Source: DATDRQ01 sp035291645 (GTDB lineage Bacteria > Chloroflexota > Anaerolineae > Anaerolineales > UBA4823). From it: 17,410 nt of DNA. Below, piece after piece: positions 6,963 to 13,423 of this stretch. How positions within the stretch are numbered: the first letter of the stretch is position 1; the number at the start of each line of letters is the position of its first letter. A program made the translations under genes and the position numbers. The DNA lies in contig DATDRQ010000162.1 of the NCBI GenBank assembly GCA_035291645.1, forward strand, positions 1 through 17,410. The letters run 5' to 3'. The notes below the pieces were generated by a model, which was not told the origin of the DNA, searched no databases, and was given only the letters and a program-made list of their open reading frames with translations.

Positions 6963-7685
6963 ATGAATCGACTATCAGGCAAAGTGGCCTTAATCACCGG
7001 GGGCGGGACTGGAATTGGGCGGGGGGTTGCCGAAGCTCTCGCCGCCGAAGGCGCCCGGGTGGTGGTTTGCGGGCGTAGGAGCGAGTCGCTGGAGCAAGTC
7101 ATCCAGGCGATTCGGCAGGCGGGCAACGAGGCGCTGGCGGTCCAGGCGGATGTATCCCGAGAAGAGGCTGTCGAACACCTGGTCAGCTCGGCACTGCAAG
7201 CCTTCGGCAGGATCGACATCCTGGTGAACAATGCTGGGATCGATGGAGGCGCGCCGATACAGGACCAGGAACTCCAGGAGTGGGAGCATGTCCTGGGTGT
7301 CAACCTGCGCGGCCCATTCCTGGCTGCGCGGGCTGTCCTACCGCTGATGCGCGCCCAGGGCCGCGGGGATATCGTCAACATCAGCTCCGAATCCGGCCTT
7401 GAGCATTACCCGGGCGACGGGGTGTACGGGATTTCCAAGCATGCTCTGAATGCACTGAGCGAGTACCTCCAGCGCGAGAACCAGTCTTCTGGCGTGCGGG
7501 TGAGCACCGTCTGCCCGGGGATGGTCGTTACGGAAATGACCGAGCATTCTTCTGGCCTGGACCACACAAAATGCCTGTATCCAGAGGATATCGCCGACCT
7601 GGTCGTCTGGCTGGTCACCCGCCGGCCGAACATAAAAATTGGGACTCCCATCCTGATCCAGACCATGGAAAATCCTTGGGAGTAG
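6963..7685 (+). CDS. Short-chain dehydrogenase/reductase (SDR), 240 aa
   Basis: A classical Rossmann-fold SDR, NAD(P)H-dependent and cytoplasmic. It has the cofactor-binding TGGGTGIG near residue 13, the structural NNAG near residue 87, a serine in the NISSESG region, and the catalytic YxxxK as YGISK near residue 155. An arginine pair after the first glycine motif (CGRRS) favours NADP. Sequences of this type are often 3-oxoacyl-ACP reductase-like, but the substrate cannot be read. The start at 6963 is chosen because it follows GAGGAA and the upstream stop by 4 nt; an upstream in-frame GTG would overlap the previous gene. Translation is likely coupled to the beta-propeller protein. Confidence 0.92.
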   Translation: MNRLSGKVALITGGGTGIGRGVAEALAAEGARVVVCGRRSESLEQVIQAIRQAGNEALAVQADVSREEAVEHLVSSALQAFGRIDILVNNAGIDGGAPIQDQELQEWEHVLGVNLRGPFLAARAVLPLMRAQGRGDIVNISSESGLEHYPGDGVYGISKHALNALSEYLQRENQSSGVRVSTVCPGMVVTEMTEHSSGLDHTKCLYPEDIADLVVWLVTRRPNIKIGTPILIQTMENPWE

Positions 7686-7837
7686 AAGAACGCAGCCTCG
7701 GCGAAGTGTTGGCCCTGTGGGGGAGTGTTTCGGCATCTCCGGCGTGAGAGTCGACATCCGCGCGGCTGCCTGCCAGCGCGCCCGCCTGCGATTGGAGCCG
7801 CCGTTTCCTACGAACCGGGCGCGTTCGATGTGGCCTT
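7686..7837. other. Non-coding spacer with no recognisable gene
   Basis: Between the dehydrogenase stop and the esterase remnant no frame gives a recognisable protein. Short open stretches are GC-rich and broken by stops. It may be eroded coding sequence of the esterase or of another lost gene. Confidence 0.4.
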
Positions 7838-8101
7838 GTGCACCGGGGCCTCTTTTATTATGAATCGGTTGTCTATGATCTGATCCAACCTGTTCCCAGA
7901 CTGCCGCTATCGATCTGGATGGACGTCGGGCGCTTCGAGCGGCATTTAATCGACATCAACTGGTGGATACACGCCCATCTCCAGGCGCGTGGTAACCCTG
8001 TGATTTATAAAGAATTCCCAGGCGGGCACAATTACACCTCCTGGCGTAACGACCTGCACCATGGATTGGAGGCCATGTTCCCTCCATCTCAATCTCTGTA
8101 A
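7838..8101 (+). pseudogene. C-terminal remnant of an esterase (enterochelin-esterase-like)
   Basis: An 87-codon open frame starting at a GTG with no Shine-Dalgarno. Its residues PLSIWMDVGRFERHL, then NPVIYKEFPGGHNYTSWRNDL, match the end of Fes/YieL-type alpha/beta-hydrolase esterases, where GGH carries the catalytic histidine. The nucleophile elbow and the rest of the fold are missing, and upstream frames (7686-7837) are broken with no continuation I can read. Its last 13 nt overlap the end of the convergent transglycosylase gene. I read it as a decayed gene fragment; the alternative is a small orphan protein. Confidence 0.6.
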
Positions 8102-8769
8102 TTCTTGTAAATCTTGAGAACGATATCGGCGTAATAATACCCGACGTTCATCGGGCCATAAGATTTCAAGGCCTCGCGTACGTCTCCGTGTTTGTCGACC
8201 AGGCCAGCGAGCATATTCGTTCCATATTGGATATTAAATTTGGGATCCTCCAACTGCTTAATGGAGGGCCGGTTGGCAAAACAGGGTCCGTTTACGCAAG
8301 AAAAACTGGCTGCCAGTCCATCCCGGGGCATAACCTGCATCAATCCTACAGCGCCGCTCTTAGAATAAGCGGACGGATTCCCACCACTTTCCTGTAGGAT
8401 TAAAGCTGCAACCAGGTCCGGATCCAGGTCGTTCTTTTCCGATAACCTCGTGATTTGATTGCACCAATTCAAAATCTTATTGGGGTAGTTCTTGCTCACC
8501 TGACAATCGGATCCTGCCTCATTTTTGGCTTCGTTGTCATCGGTCAAAATCTCCTCATTCTCGTCGCCGTTTTCTTCGACTGATGACCCTTCTTCCGGAG
8601 TTATGGATCCAGCCGATAAATCGGTAGTCTTGGCTAAATCAGGTATCGCCTGGGAGGTGCTGAAATTTGCCGGAAGAGTCATACCTGAAGTTACTGTAAA
8701 GGCGAAAAAAGCCAGGCCAATGCTGCCGAGCAACGCTCCGGGGAAAATATACTGTGTTGCGGGGTTCAT
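8089..8769 (-). CDS. Membrane-anchored lytic transglycosylase (SLT family), 226 aa
   Basis: Cleaves the MurNAc-GlcNAc bond of peptidoglycan. Residues 8-30 form a hydrophobic signal anchor, 35-90 an acidic, low-complexity linker, and 98-225 a C-terminal SLT domain. The catalytic Glu is E127 in ILQESGGNP, followed by the family motifs SKSGAVGLMQVMP (136-148) and the AxxYG-like LKSYGPMNVGYY (201-212). A CVNGPC pair of cysteines (158, 163) may form a disulphide outside the membrane. ATG at 8769 has GAGGA upstream. It is transcribed divergently from the four-helix membrane protein, from a promoter with a LexA-like box, so a regulated, perhaps damage-induced, wall hydrolase is likely. Confidence 0.88.
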   Translation of the reverse strand: MNPATQYIFPGALLGSIGLAFFAFTVTSGMTLPANFSTSQAIPDLAKTTDLSAGSITPEEGSSVEENGDENEEILTDDNEAKNEAGSDCQVSKNYPNKILNWCNQITRLSEKNDLDPDLVAALILQESGGNPSAYSKSGAVGLMQVMPRDGLAASFSCVNGPCFANRPSIKQLEDPKFNIQYGTNMLAGLVDKHGDVREALKSYGPMNVGYYYADIVLKIYKNYRD

Positions 8770-8842
8770 CTCGTCCTCATGATTCTAGCGTTCGATTTAT
8801 GGGGTACTAGTCAAGTCAAATGATAATGTTACCGAAAGGGCA

Positions 8843-8872
8843 TTGACAGGTTATCCGAGTCCCTGATAAAAT
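8843..8872 (+). promoter_or_regulatory. Possible second plus-strand promoter
   Basis: TTGACA (8843-8848), 18 nt, then TAAAAT (8867-8872). It would drive the membrane protein gene from further upstream. Its -10 overlaps the minus-strand promoter, so the two would compete. Confidence 0.4.
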
Positions 8873-8896
8873 AGCACATATGTTCTAAACTGTCAA
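8868..8896 (-). promoter_or_regulatory. Minus-strand promoter of the transglycosylase gene
   Basis: On the minus strand TTGACA (complement of 8891-8896) is followed after exactly 17 nt by TATTTT (complement of 8868-8873). The -35 is a perfect consensus. The spacer contains the LexA-like palindrome. It leaves about 95 nt of leader before the ATG. Confidence 0.6.
8873..8886 (-). promoter_or_regulatory. LexA-like operator candidate in transglycosylase promoter
   Basis: Minus strand AGAACATATGTGCT, one mismatch from GAAC-N4-GTTC, lies inside the 17-nt spacer of the minus-strand promoter, at the same position as the perfect palindrome in the facing promoter. It also lies just after the -10 of the second plus-strand promoter. 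Confidence 0.5.
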
Positions 8897-8932
8897 GGAA
8901 TCCAGCTTCCAAACACGAAAGAAAATGCCTCT

Positions 8933-8961
8933 TGACAAAACAGAACAATTGTTCTATATTT
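8933..8961 (+). promoter_or_regulatory. Promoter of the four-helix membrane protein gene
   Basis: TTGACA at 8933-8938, a 17-nt spacer, TATATT at 8956-8961: near-perfect vegetative sigma promoter. The start codon is 50 nt downstream. The spacer holds a perfect 14-bp palindrome. Confidence 0.8.
8942..8955. promoter_or_regulatory. Perfect palindromic operator, LexA-like
   Basis: AGAACAATTGTTCT is a perfect palindrome occupying the promoter spacer, and matches GAAC-N4-GTTC exactly, the box of Gram-positive-type LexA repressors. A protein bound here would exclude RNA polymerase. Other dimeric repressors could also use such a site. Confidence 0.6.
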
Positions 8962-9011
8962 AATCAAAGGTCAGGAATATTCGCAATAAGTTGAACCACC
9001 CGGAGGAAAAA

Positions 9012-9779
9012 ATGAACACCAGCGCTGCTAACAATAACCAGATCCACCAGTTTCTCGATCGGATTGGTCTCAGGCGCGGGCTCCTGTTCGGCGTCATCAT
9101 CATCTTTGCCCTGATCGCCTTCGAGATTTTCAATTACAGCACCACCGTTTTTGCTTTGTCCGATCTATTAGGCGACCTCGAGTTCCTGGGTCTGTCTTGG
9201 GCCGCCATCCTGGCGATCGCCTTCTGCGGGATCGATTTTGCCGGTATCGCCCGCCTGTTCACCCCCGAAGACAGCACTAATGAGCCGAATGAAGTCTGGT
9301 ACCTGTTTGGCGCCTGGCTTCTCGCGGCAACCATGAATGCCATGCTGACCTGGTGGGGCGTCTCGATCGCCTTGCTCAACCAGGAGAGCCTGGGAAACGC
9401 GGTCGTCGAGCGAGAGACTCTCCTGAAAGTTGTCCCGATCTTCGTTGCCATCCTGGTCTGGTTGATCCGGGTGCTGATCATCGGCAGCTTTTCCGTCGCC
9501 GGAGATCGCCTCTTCAGCCAGGCAGACCGGAAGGAACAGGCCGGAGAACAGGCCTATGCTTACCGGCCCGCCCGCAGCCAGCCCGTCGCTTCCAGGCCGG
9601 TCAATGGCAGCAGCCGTAACGGCGACCTGCCCGGAACGAACCACCGCCCGGCTTACAAACCCAACCAGACGGTTGAGAGCGGTTACGGCCGCCCGGAGCC
9701 GACCTATCATCCACCCTCGGTGAGCGCACGCGGCGGCAGCAGCGGTGGGTCTAATCGAAACTTCCCCTCCTCACGTTAA
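9012..9779 (+). CDS. Four-helix membrane protein with disordered tail, 255 aa
   Basis: Function not recognised. Hydrophobic segments at about residues 22-42, 58-80, 97-122 and 139-160 predict four membrane helices. The tail from 165 is rich in Pro, Gly, Ser, Arg and Asn and looks disordered and cytoplasmic. ATG 9012 is chosen because GGAGG lies six bases upstream; the frame is open slightly further back without a better start. It has its own strong promoter with a palindromic operator and diverges from the lytic transglycosylase gene. A strong terminator follows, so it is monocistronic. A regulatory or scaffolding membrane protein that acts with the wall hydrolase is an inference from context only. 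Confidence 0.8.
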   Translation: MNTSAANNNQIHQFLDRIGLRRGLLFGVIIIFALIAFEIFNYSTTVFALSDLLGDLEFLGLSWAAILAIAFCGIDFAGIARLFTPEDSTNEPNEVWYLFGAWLLAATMNAMLTWWGVSIALLNQESLGNAVVERETLLKVVPIFVAILVWLIRVLIIGSFSVAGDRLFSQADRKEQAGEQAYAYRPARSQPVASRPVNGSSRNGDLPGTNHRPAYKPNQTVESGYGRPEPTYHPPSVSARGGSSGGSNRNFPSSR

Positions 9780-9824
9780 TCGGGCGCAGTGCAGGGGGAA
9801 ATTCCTCCAGATTTTACCGGTACC

Positions 9825-9867
9825 AAAGCCTCAGCCCCCCGTGTTTCCTGCGGGGGGCTGAGGCTTT
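9825..9867. terminator. Strong bidirectional intrinsic terminator
   Basis: A perfect 17-bp GC-rich stem (arms 9825-9841 and 9851-9867, beginning AAAGCCTCAGCC) around a 9-nt loop, with A/T flanks on both sides. It lies between the convergent membrane-protein and sensor-kinase genes and can end both transcripts. Confidence 0.9.
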
Positions 9868-9887
9868 AAACTTTGGATAGTCCCGCA

Positions 9888-11267
9888 TTACCCTGCACAA
9901 TCCTTCTGGGCCAGCGGCAGCCAGACACAGAAGGTCGTCCCCTTCCCCTGCTTCGAATCAACCTCGATCCGGCCCTCGTGATTGCGCACGATCCAGTATG
10001 CGATGGATAAGCCCAGCCCGTACCCCTTCCCGTCACGCGAGCGAGTGCGCGCTTTCTCCCCGCGGTAGAAGCGCTCGAAAACGTGCGGCAGGTCCTCCAC
10101 AGGGATGCCCGGGCCGTTATCCCGCACGGTGAGCTTCGCCTGGCTGTCTGACTTCTCGAGACCGACGATCACCTCGCCCCCCGGGGGAGTGTATTGAATG
10201 GCGTTTCCGATCAGGTTTACCAGGACCTGCTTTAAACGATCCTGGTCGCCGCACACCTGTATCTGGTCGATCTCGCCCAACTTCAAAGACAGGCGTTCTC
10301 CCGCCAGGACGCGCATCTGCTGGAGCGCCTCCAAAACCAGAGTGTCTAGCTCGACCACCCGCCTGTCCAACGGCAGCTTGCCGGACTCGGCCTGCGCCAG
10401 CAGGAGCAGGTCCCCGACCATGCGGGTCAGGCGGTCGACTTCGTTTTCAATCCCTTCTAACGATTCTTCATCCGAACAACCCATCCGGCGCATCAGCTCG
10501 GCGTTGCCTTTGATCACGGTCAGCGGGGTGCGCAGCTCGTGCCCCACATCCGCCAGGAACCTGCGTTGCGTGTTGAACAGGTTTTCCAGGCGCGCCAGGG
10601 TCTGGTTGAAGGCGGTGATCAGCTGGCCGACTTCGTCCCCCGGCGGTCCCTGGTAAAGGATGCGCCGGGACAGATCGTCGGCGCGGGAAATTTGCAGGGC
10701 AGTCTGGGTCACGGCTTCCAGCGGAGCCAGGGCGCGGCGCGTGCTCAACCAGACCACCAGCGCGGTCATCCCCATGGCGATCAAGGAGCCTACTACCAGG
10801 ACGGTGACCAGCGTGTTCAGGGTCGCATCGACCATGCGCAGGTTGGAGGCCATTTGCAGCGTCCCGATCGGGCGCTCCCCGACGACCAGAGGCACGCTCA
10901 ACACACGCAAGTGTAACCCTTCCAGGTCGACTTCGCTGAAGAGCGGGGTGGAAGACTGCATGCTGATTGGATCGAAAGGCTGTTTCAGCTCTGGGACGTT
11001 GGAATTATGCAGCTGCCCGCTCCGGTCCCAGGCTTGGGCATAGACGTTCCCGGTCAGGTCGAGCGAGGGCAGTCTAAGCACCTCGATTTTGCCGACCGAT
11101 TCGAGGCGTGTGTTTGTTCGAATATCTTCGAAGGTTTGGACCAGGTTATCGTCGACCTGGTTGGTGAGAAGGATGCCGACGAAAAGGTAGACCGTTACAC
11201 CGAAAAGCAGCAGGATACCCCCCAGCAGGGTGGTGTAGAGAAGAGTCAGTCGGGCGCGTAAGGACAT
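9888..11267 (-). CDS. Sensor histidine kinase, 459 aa
   Basis: Membrane sensor of a two-component system. Order: TM1 at residues about 10-34, an extracytoplasmic domain (35-150), TM2 at 152-174, a HAMP linker (175-230), the HisKA dimerisation helix with phospho-acceptor H243 in VGHELRTPLT, and an ATPase domain with N box NLIGNAIQY (N355), G1 DNGPGIP (383-389), F box FERFYRG (397-403) and G2 GYGLGLSI. All key residues are intact. The start is 9 nt after the regulator stop, so the pair is co-transcribed; the Shine-Dalgarno is weak, suggesting coupling. The sensing domain has no named motif, so the signal is unknown. Confidence 0.95.
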   Translation of the reverse strand: MSLRARLTLLYTTLLGGILLLFGVTVYLFVGILLTNQVDDNLVQTFEDIRTNTRLESVGKIEVLRLPSLDLTGNVYAQAWDRSGQLHNSNVPELKQPFDPISMQSSTPLFSEVDLEGLHLRVLSVPLVVGERPIGTLQMASNLRMVDATLNTLVTVLVVGSLIAMGMTALVVWLSTRRALAPLEAVTQTALQISRADDLSRRILYQGPPGDEVGQLITAFNQTLARLENLFNTQRRFLADVGHELRTPLTVIKGNAELMRRMGCSDEESLEGIENEVDRLTRMVGDLLLLAQAESGKLPLDRRVVELDTLVLEALQQMRVLAGERLSLKLGEIDQIQVCGDQDRLKQVLVNLIGNAIQYTPPGGEVIVGLEKSDSQAKLTVRDNGPGIPVEDLPHVFERFYRGEKARTRSRDGKGYGLGLSIAYWIVRNHEGRIEVDSKQGKGTTFCVWLPLAQKDCAG

Positions 11268-11276
11268 TTAATGCGG

Positions 11277-11954
11277 TCAGGTGGGTTCGCGGAGCACATA
11301 GCCCATGCCGCGCACGGTATGGATCAGGCGTGATTCCTCGTCGGTTTCAAGCTTCTGGCGCAAATAACGAATATAGACTTCGATAATATTGCTCTCACCG
11401 CCGAAGTCGTAGCCCCAGACCCGGTCGAAGATCATGTCGCGGGTCAAGACCTGGCGCGGGTGGCGCATGAAGAGCTCGAGCAGTTCATATTCTTTTGCAG
11501 TGAGCGAGATGGTGCGATCGTTGCGCGCGGCCTGGCGAGTACCGGTGTCCAGTGAGAGGTCGGCGAAGCGCAGCACCTGGGGACGGCTCGGTTGGGCGCG
11601 CCGCAGCAAGGCGCGGATGCGCGCCAACAGCTCGTCCAGGTTGAACGGCTTTACCATGTAGTCATCGGCCCCCATATCGAGGCCGAGCACCCGGTCGTTC
11701 ACGGTGTCCTTGGCGGTCAGGATCAGGATGGGGACCGGCCCGCCGGTGCGTAGACGCCGGCACACTTCCAATCCATCGATACCCGGCAGCATCAAGTCCA
11801 AGACGGCTAGGTCCGGGGGATTATCGCGGGCCAGGGCCAATCCGATCTGCCCGTCCGTAGCCGTGTCGACCTGGTAACCTTCGTAAGCCAGTCCGCGGCG
11901 CAGAAATTTCAGGATCGCCTCATCGTCTTCGATAACCAAGATCCTCGCGCTCAT
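11277..11954 (-). CDS. OmpR/PhoB-family response regulator, 225 aa
   Basis: A DNA-binding regulator phosphorylated by the adjacent kinase. The receiver (residues 1-120) has the acidic pocket E9-D10-D11, phospho-acceptor D53 in VLDLMLPG, T80 and K102. The C-terminal winged helix (128-225) shows the typical LTAKEYELLELFMRHPRQVLTRD and the terminal VRGMGYVLR strand-turn. ATG 11954 follows GGAGG. It is the first gene of the regulator-kinase operon. The upstream space has inverted repeats that could be its own binding sites. Confidence 0.97.
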   Translation of the reverse strand: MSARILVIEDDEAILKFLRRGLAYEGYQVDTATDGQIGLALARDNPPDLAVLDLMLPGIDGLEVCRRLRTGGPVPILILTAKDTVNDRVLGLDMGADDYMVKPFNLDELLARIRALLRRAQPSRPQVLRFADLSLDTGTRQAARNDRTISLTAKEYELLELFMRHPRQVLTRDMIFDRVWGYDFGGESNIIEVYIRYLRQKLETDEESRLIHTVRGMGYVLREPT

Positions 11955-11992
11955 AAGCCCTCCTGGTCAGGTGGCAGGCAGTAGTGTATGCC

Positions 11993-12031
11993 GAAGAGCC
12001 TCTCAGAAAAGCTCTTCTCGAGAGAATATAC
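11993..12031 (-). promoter_or_regulatory. Inverted repeats and -10-like site upstream of the regulator
   Basis: GAAGAGC (11993-11999) pairs with GCTCTTC (12011-12017), followed by the palindrome TCTCGAGAGA (12015-12024). On the minus strand TATATT (complement of 12026-12031) is a possible -10. Autoregulation is a guess. Confidence 0.35.
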
Positions 12032-12101
12032 CACAGCCTTCGAAAAGAAAAAAGGCTGGCATGTGCGGCGCCCAAAGGTGGGTTCTCTAGGCGGAGAATC
12101 T

Positions 12102-12139
12102 CTCCTGCCCCCTTGCTCACCTGGCAAAGGGGGCAGGAG
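12102..12139. terminator. Large GC-rich inverted repeat downstream of rplL
   Basis: CTCCTGCCCCCTTGC pairs with GCAAAGGGGGCAGGAG, a 15-bp stem with one extra A and a short loop. It lies 76 nt after the rplL stop. It lacks a T-run, so it could be a transcript-stabilising hairpin or REP element rather than a true intrinsic terminator. Confidence 0.5.
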
Positions 12140-12198
12140 GGTGGGGTCCAGAACCACGTGTGCTGGGCCTACCCCGTGAGACTGCCTGTCTGGTCAAG

Positions 12199-12213
12199 CC
12201 GGTTGGAAACCGG
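12199..12213 (-). terminator. Short hairpin directly after the rplL stop
   Basis: CCGGTTTCCAACCGG on the minus strand is a perfect 6-bp stem with a 3-nt loop, one base after the rplL stop codon. No T-run follows; it may shield the mRNA 3' end or pause polymerase. Confidence 0.4.
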
Positions 12214-12214
12214 A

Positions 12215-12595
12215 TCAGGCGACTTCGATGACGGCGCCAGAGGCTTCCAGCTTGGACTTCGCATCGTTGGCGACTTCCTTGCTGACGCCTTCCAGGACTT
12301 TCCCGCCGGCGGTCTCAGCCAGCTCCTTGGCTTCCTTCAGGCCGAGGCTGGTCAGCTGGCGGATGGTCCTGATGACTTCGATCTTCTTGGGGCCAGCTTC
12401 CTTGATGACCACGTCGAACTCGGTCTTCTCCTCGACGGGCTCGGCCGCAGCTGCGGCGGTCGGAGCCGCGGCTGCGGCAGCCACCGGAGCGGCGGCGGAG
12501 ACGCCCCAACGCTCTTCCAGCAATTTGACGAGCTCGGCGGCTTCCAACACGGATAGGGTACCGAGTTCGTCTGCGATTTTGTTCAAATCAGCCAT
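12215..12595 (-). CDS. rplL: 50S ribosomal protein L7/L12, 126 aa
   Basis: Forms the mobile stalk of the large subunit, as dimers bound to L10, and recruits translation GTPases. The N-terminal dimerisation helices (1-33), an Ala/Pro hinge (34-53) and the C-terminal factor-binding domain with EFDVVIKEAGPKKIEVIRTIR and LGLKEAKELAE are all present and of normal length. ATG 12595 has AGGAG nine bases upstream. It is the last gene of the cluster, 92 nt after rplJ; that gap holds leader element copy B. Confidence 0.98.
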   Translation of the reverse strand: MADLNKIADELGTLSVLEAAELVKLLEERWGVSAAAPVAAAAAAPTAAAAAEPVEEKTEFDVVIKEAGPKKIEVIRTIRQLTSLGLKEAKELAETAGGKVLEGVSKEVANDAKSKLEASGAVIEVA

Positions 12596-12615
12596 TTCAA
12601 CATACTCCTATTGTT

Positions 12616-12681
12616 CTTTTTTGATACGACGGTCTCCGAATCCGTGCTTGCGTGCGTGGTCCGGAAACCGCGCCTACCTTA
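12616..12681 (-). promoter_or_regulatory. Repeated 5' leader element, copy B (before rplL)
   Basis: Shares GGTCCGGAAACCGCG (plus strand) and TTGATACGACGGTCT with copy A, at the same spacing except for about 5 extra bases in the middle. It occupies nearly the whole rplJ-rplL gap and ends just before the rplL Shine-Dalgarno. Confidence 0.65.
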
Positions 12682-12687
12682 TTTCGA

Positions 12688-13227
12688 TCAGGAACCTTCT
12701 GCCGGCGCCGTTGAAGAATCTGCAAAAGCTCGAAGAACTGCGGCGAGCGAGCGAGCCGGCTCTGCCAGGGTTCTGGCCAGCTGGCTGGCGGGCGCCAAAA
12801 GTGTTCCCAGCAGCTGGGCGCGCAAGACCGGCAGTGGCGGGAGTTCTGCCAGGGCGGTCACCTGCCTGGTGTCCATCGGGCGATTGTCAAGGAAGCCGCC
12901 TTTAATTTTCAAGACCTCGACCGTCCGGGCAAAATCGGTCATGGTCTTGGCGATCGCGGGAGCGTCTTCGAAGGCAAAGCTGGCCGCGGTACTGCCTTCC
13001 AGATAGCCGGCAGGCACGCTCATACCGGCCTTCTCAAAAGCTAATCGGGCCAGTGTATTCTTGATGATGTGGAACTCGCCACCCGCCTCGCGCACCTTAG
13101 CCCGCAGGGTGTCGATCTCCTTCATCGTCATGCCGGTGTACTCGCTCAGGATGATCGCCCGGCTTTTACCGGCCCACTCCTGGTACTCGCCGACCAGTTC
13201 TTGTTTGCGTTTCTCGGATATAGCCAA
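12688..13227 (-). CDS. rplJ: 50S ribosomal protein L10, 179 aa
   Basis: Anchors the L7/L12 stalk to 23S rRNA. The sequence has the family pattern EYTGMTMKEIDTLRAKVREAG, IIKNTLARLAFEKAG, and a C-terminal helix (SQLARTLAEPARSLAAVLRAF) that binds L7/L12 dimers. The start codon is TTG at 13227, supported by the strong GGAGGTG eight bases upstream and by the match of MAISEKRKQ to the family N-terminus. It follows rplA and precedes rplL in the usual order. An L10 leader with a terminator lies directly upstream, so L10 (with L12) probably represses its own mRNA. Confidence 0.97.
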   Translation of the reverse strand: MAISEKRKQELVGEYQEWAGKSRAIILSEYTGMTMKEIDTLRAKVREAGGEFHIIKNTLARLAFEKAGMSVPAGYLEGSTAASFAFEDAPAIAKTMTDFARTVEVLKIKGGFLDNRPMDTRQVTALAELPPLPVLRAQLLGTLLAPASQLARTLAEPARSLAAVLRAFADSSTAPAEGS

Positions 13228-13250
13228 CGTTCTTTCACCTCCTTTCGTTT

Positions 13251-13284
13251 AAAAAATCTTTGCCTCGGCAGGCGCCGGGCAAAG
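13251..13284 (-). terminator. Attenuator terminator of the L10 leader
   Basis: On the minus strand CTTTGCC-CGGC, tetraloop GCCT, GCCG-A-GGCAAAG forms an 11-bp stem with one bulged A, followed by ATTTTTT. The T-run ends 8 bases before the rplJ Shine-Dalgarno, so it can stop transcription before rplJ-rplL. Confidence 0.85.
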
Positions 13285-13413
13285 ACTCTCCTCTGCGCAA
13301 ATGCGCAGTCATTAACCCAAGGAGTGGCCTTCACCTCGGCAGGGAATTAAGCCGGCCTGCGGCGCCTGCTGTCTGTGGCGAAGTAATCGACCGCTCAAGC
13401 GGTCTGTGATTAC
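13251..13413 (-). promoter_or_regulatory. Ribosomal protein L10 leader
   Basis: The rplA-rplJ gap has the hallmarks of the L10(L12) mRNA binding leader: on the minus strand ACAGACAGCAGGCGCC, then GGCTTAATTCCCTGCCGAGG (CCTGCCGAGG is the conserved core). Before it is a strong hairpin (13383-13413, arms GTAATC and GACCGCT). CTGCCGAGG recurs inside the terminator, and GCAGGCGCC (13361-13369) is complementary to the terminator's GGCGCCTGC, so the two parts can pair alternately. Confidence 0.85.
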
Positions 13414-13423
13414 CGGAACGTGC

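Noticed and set aside
6206..7381. Minus-strand frame of 391 codons
   Set aside because: Spans the reverse of two clear plus-strand genes (propeller and SDR) and has no domain.
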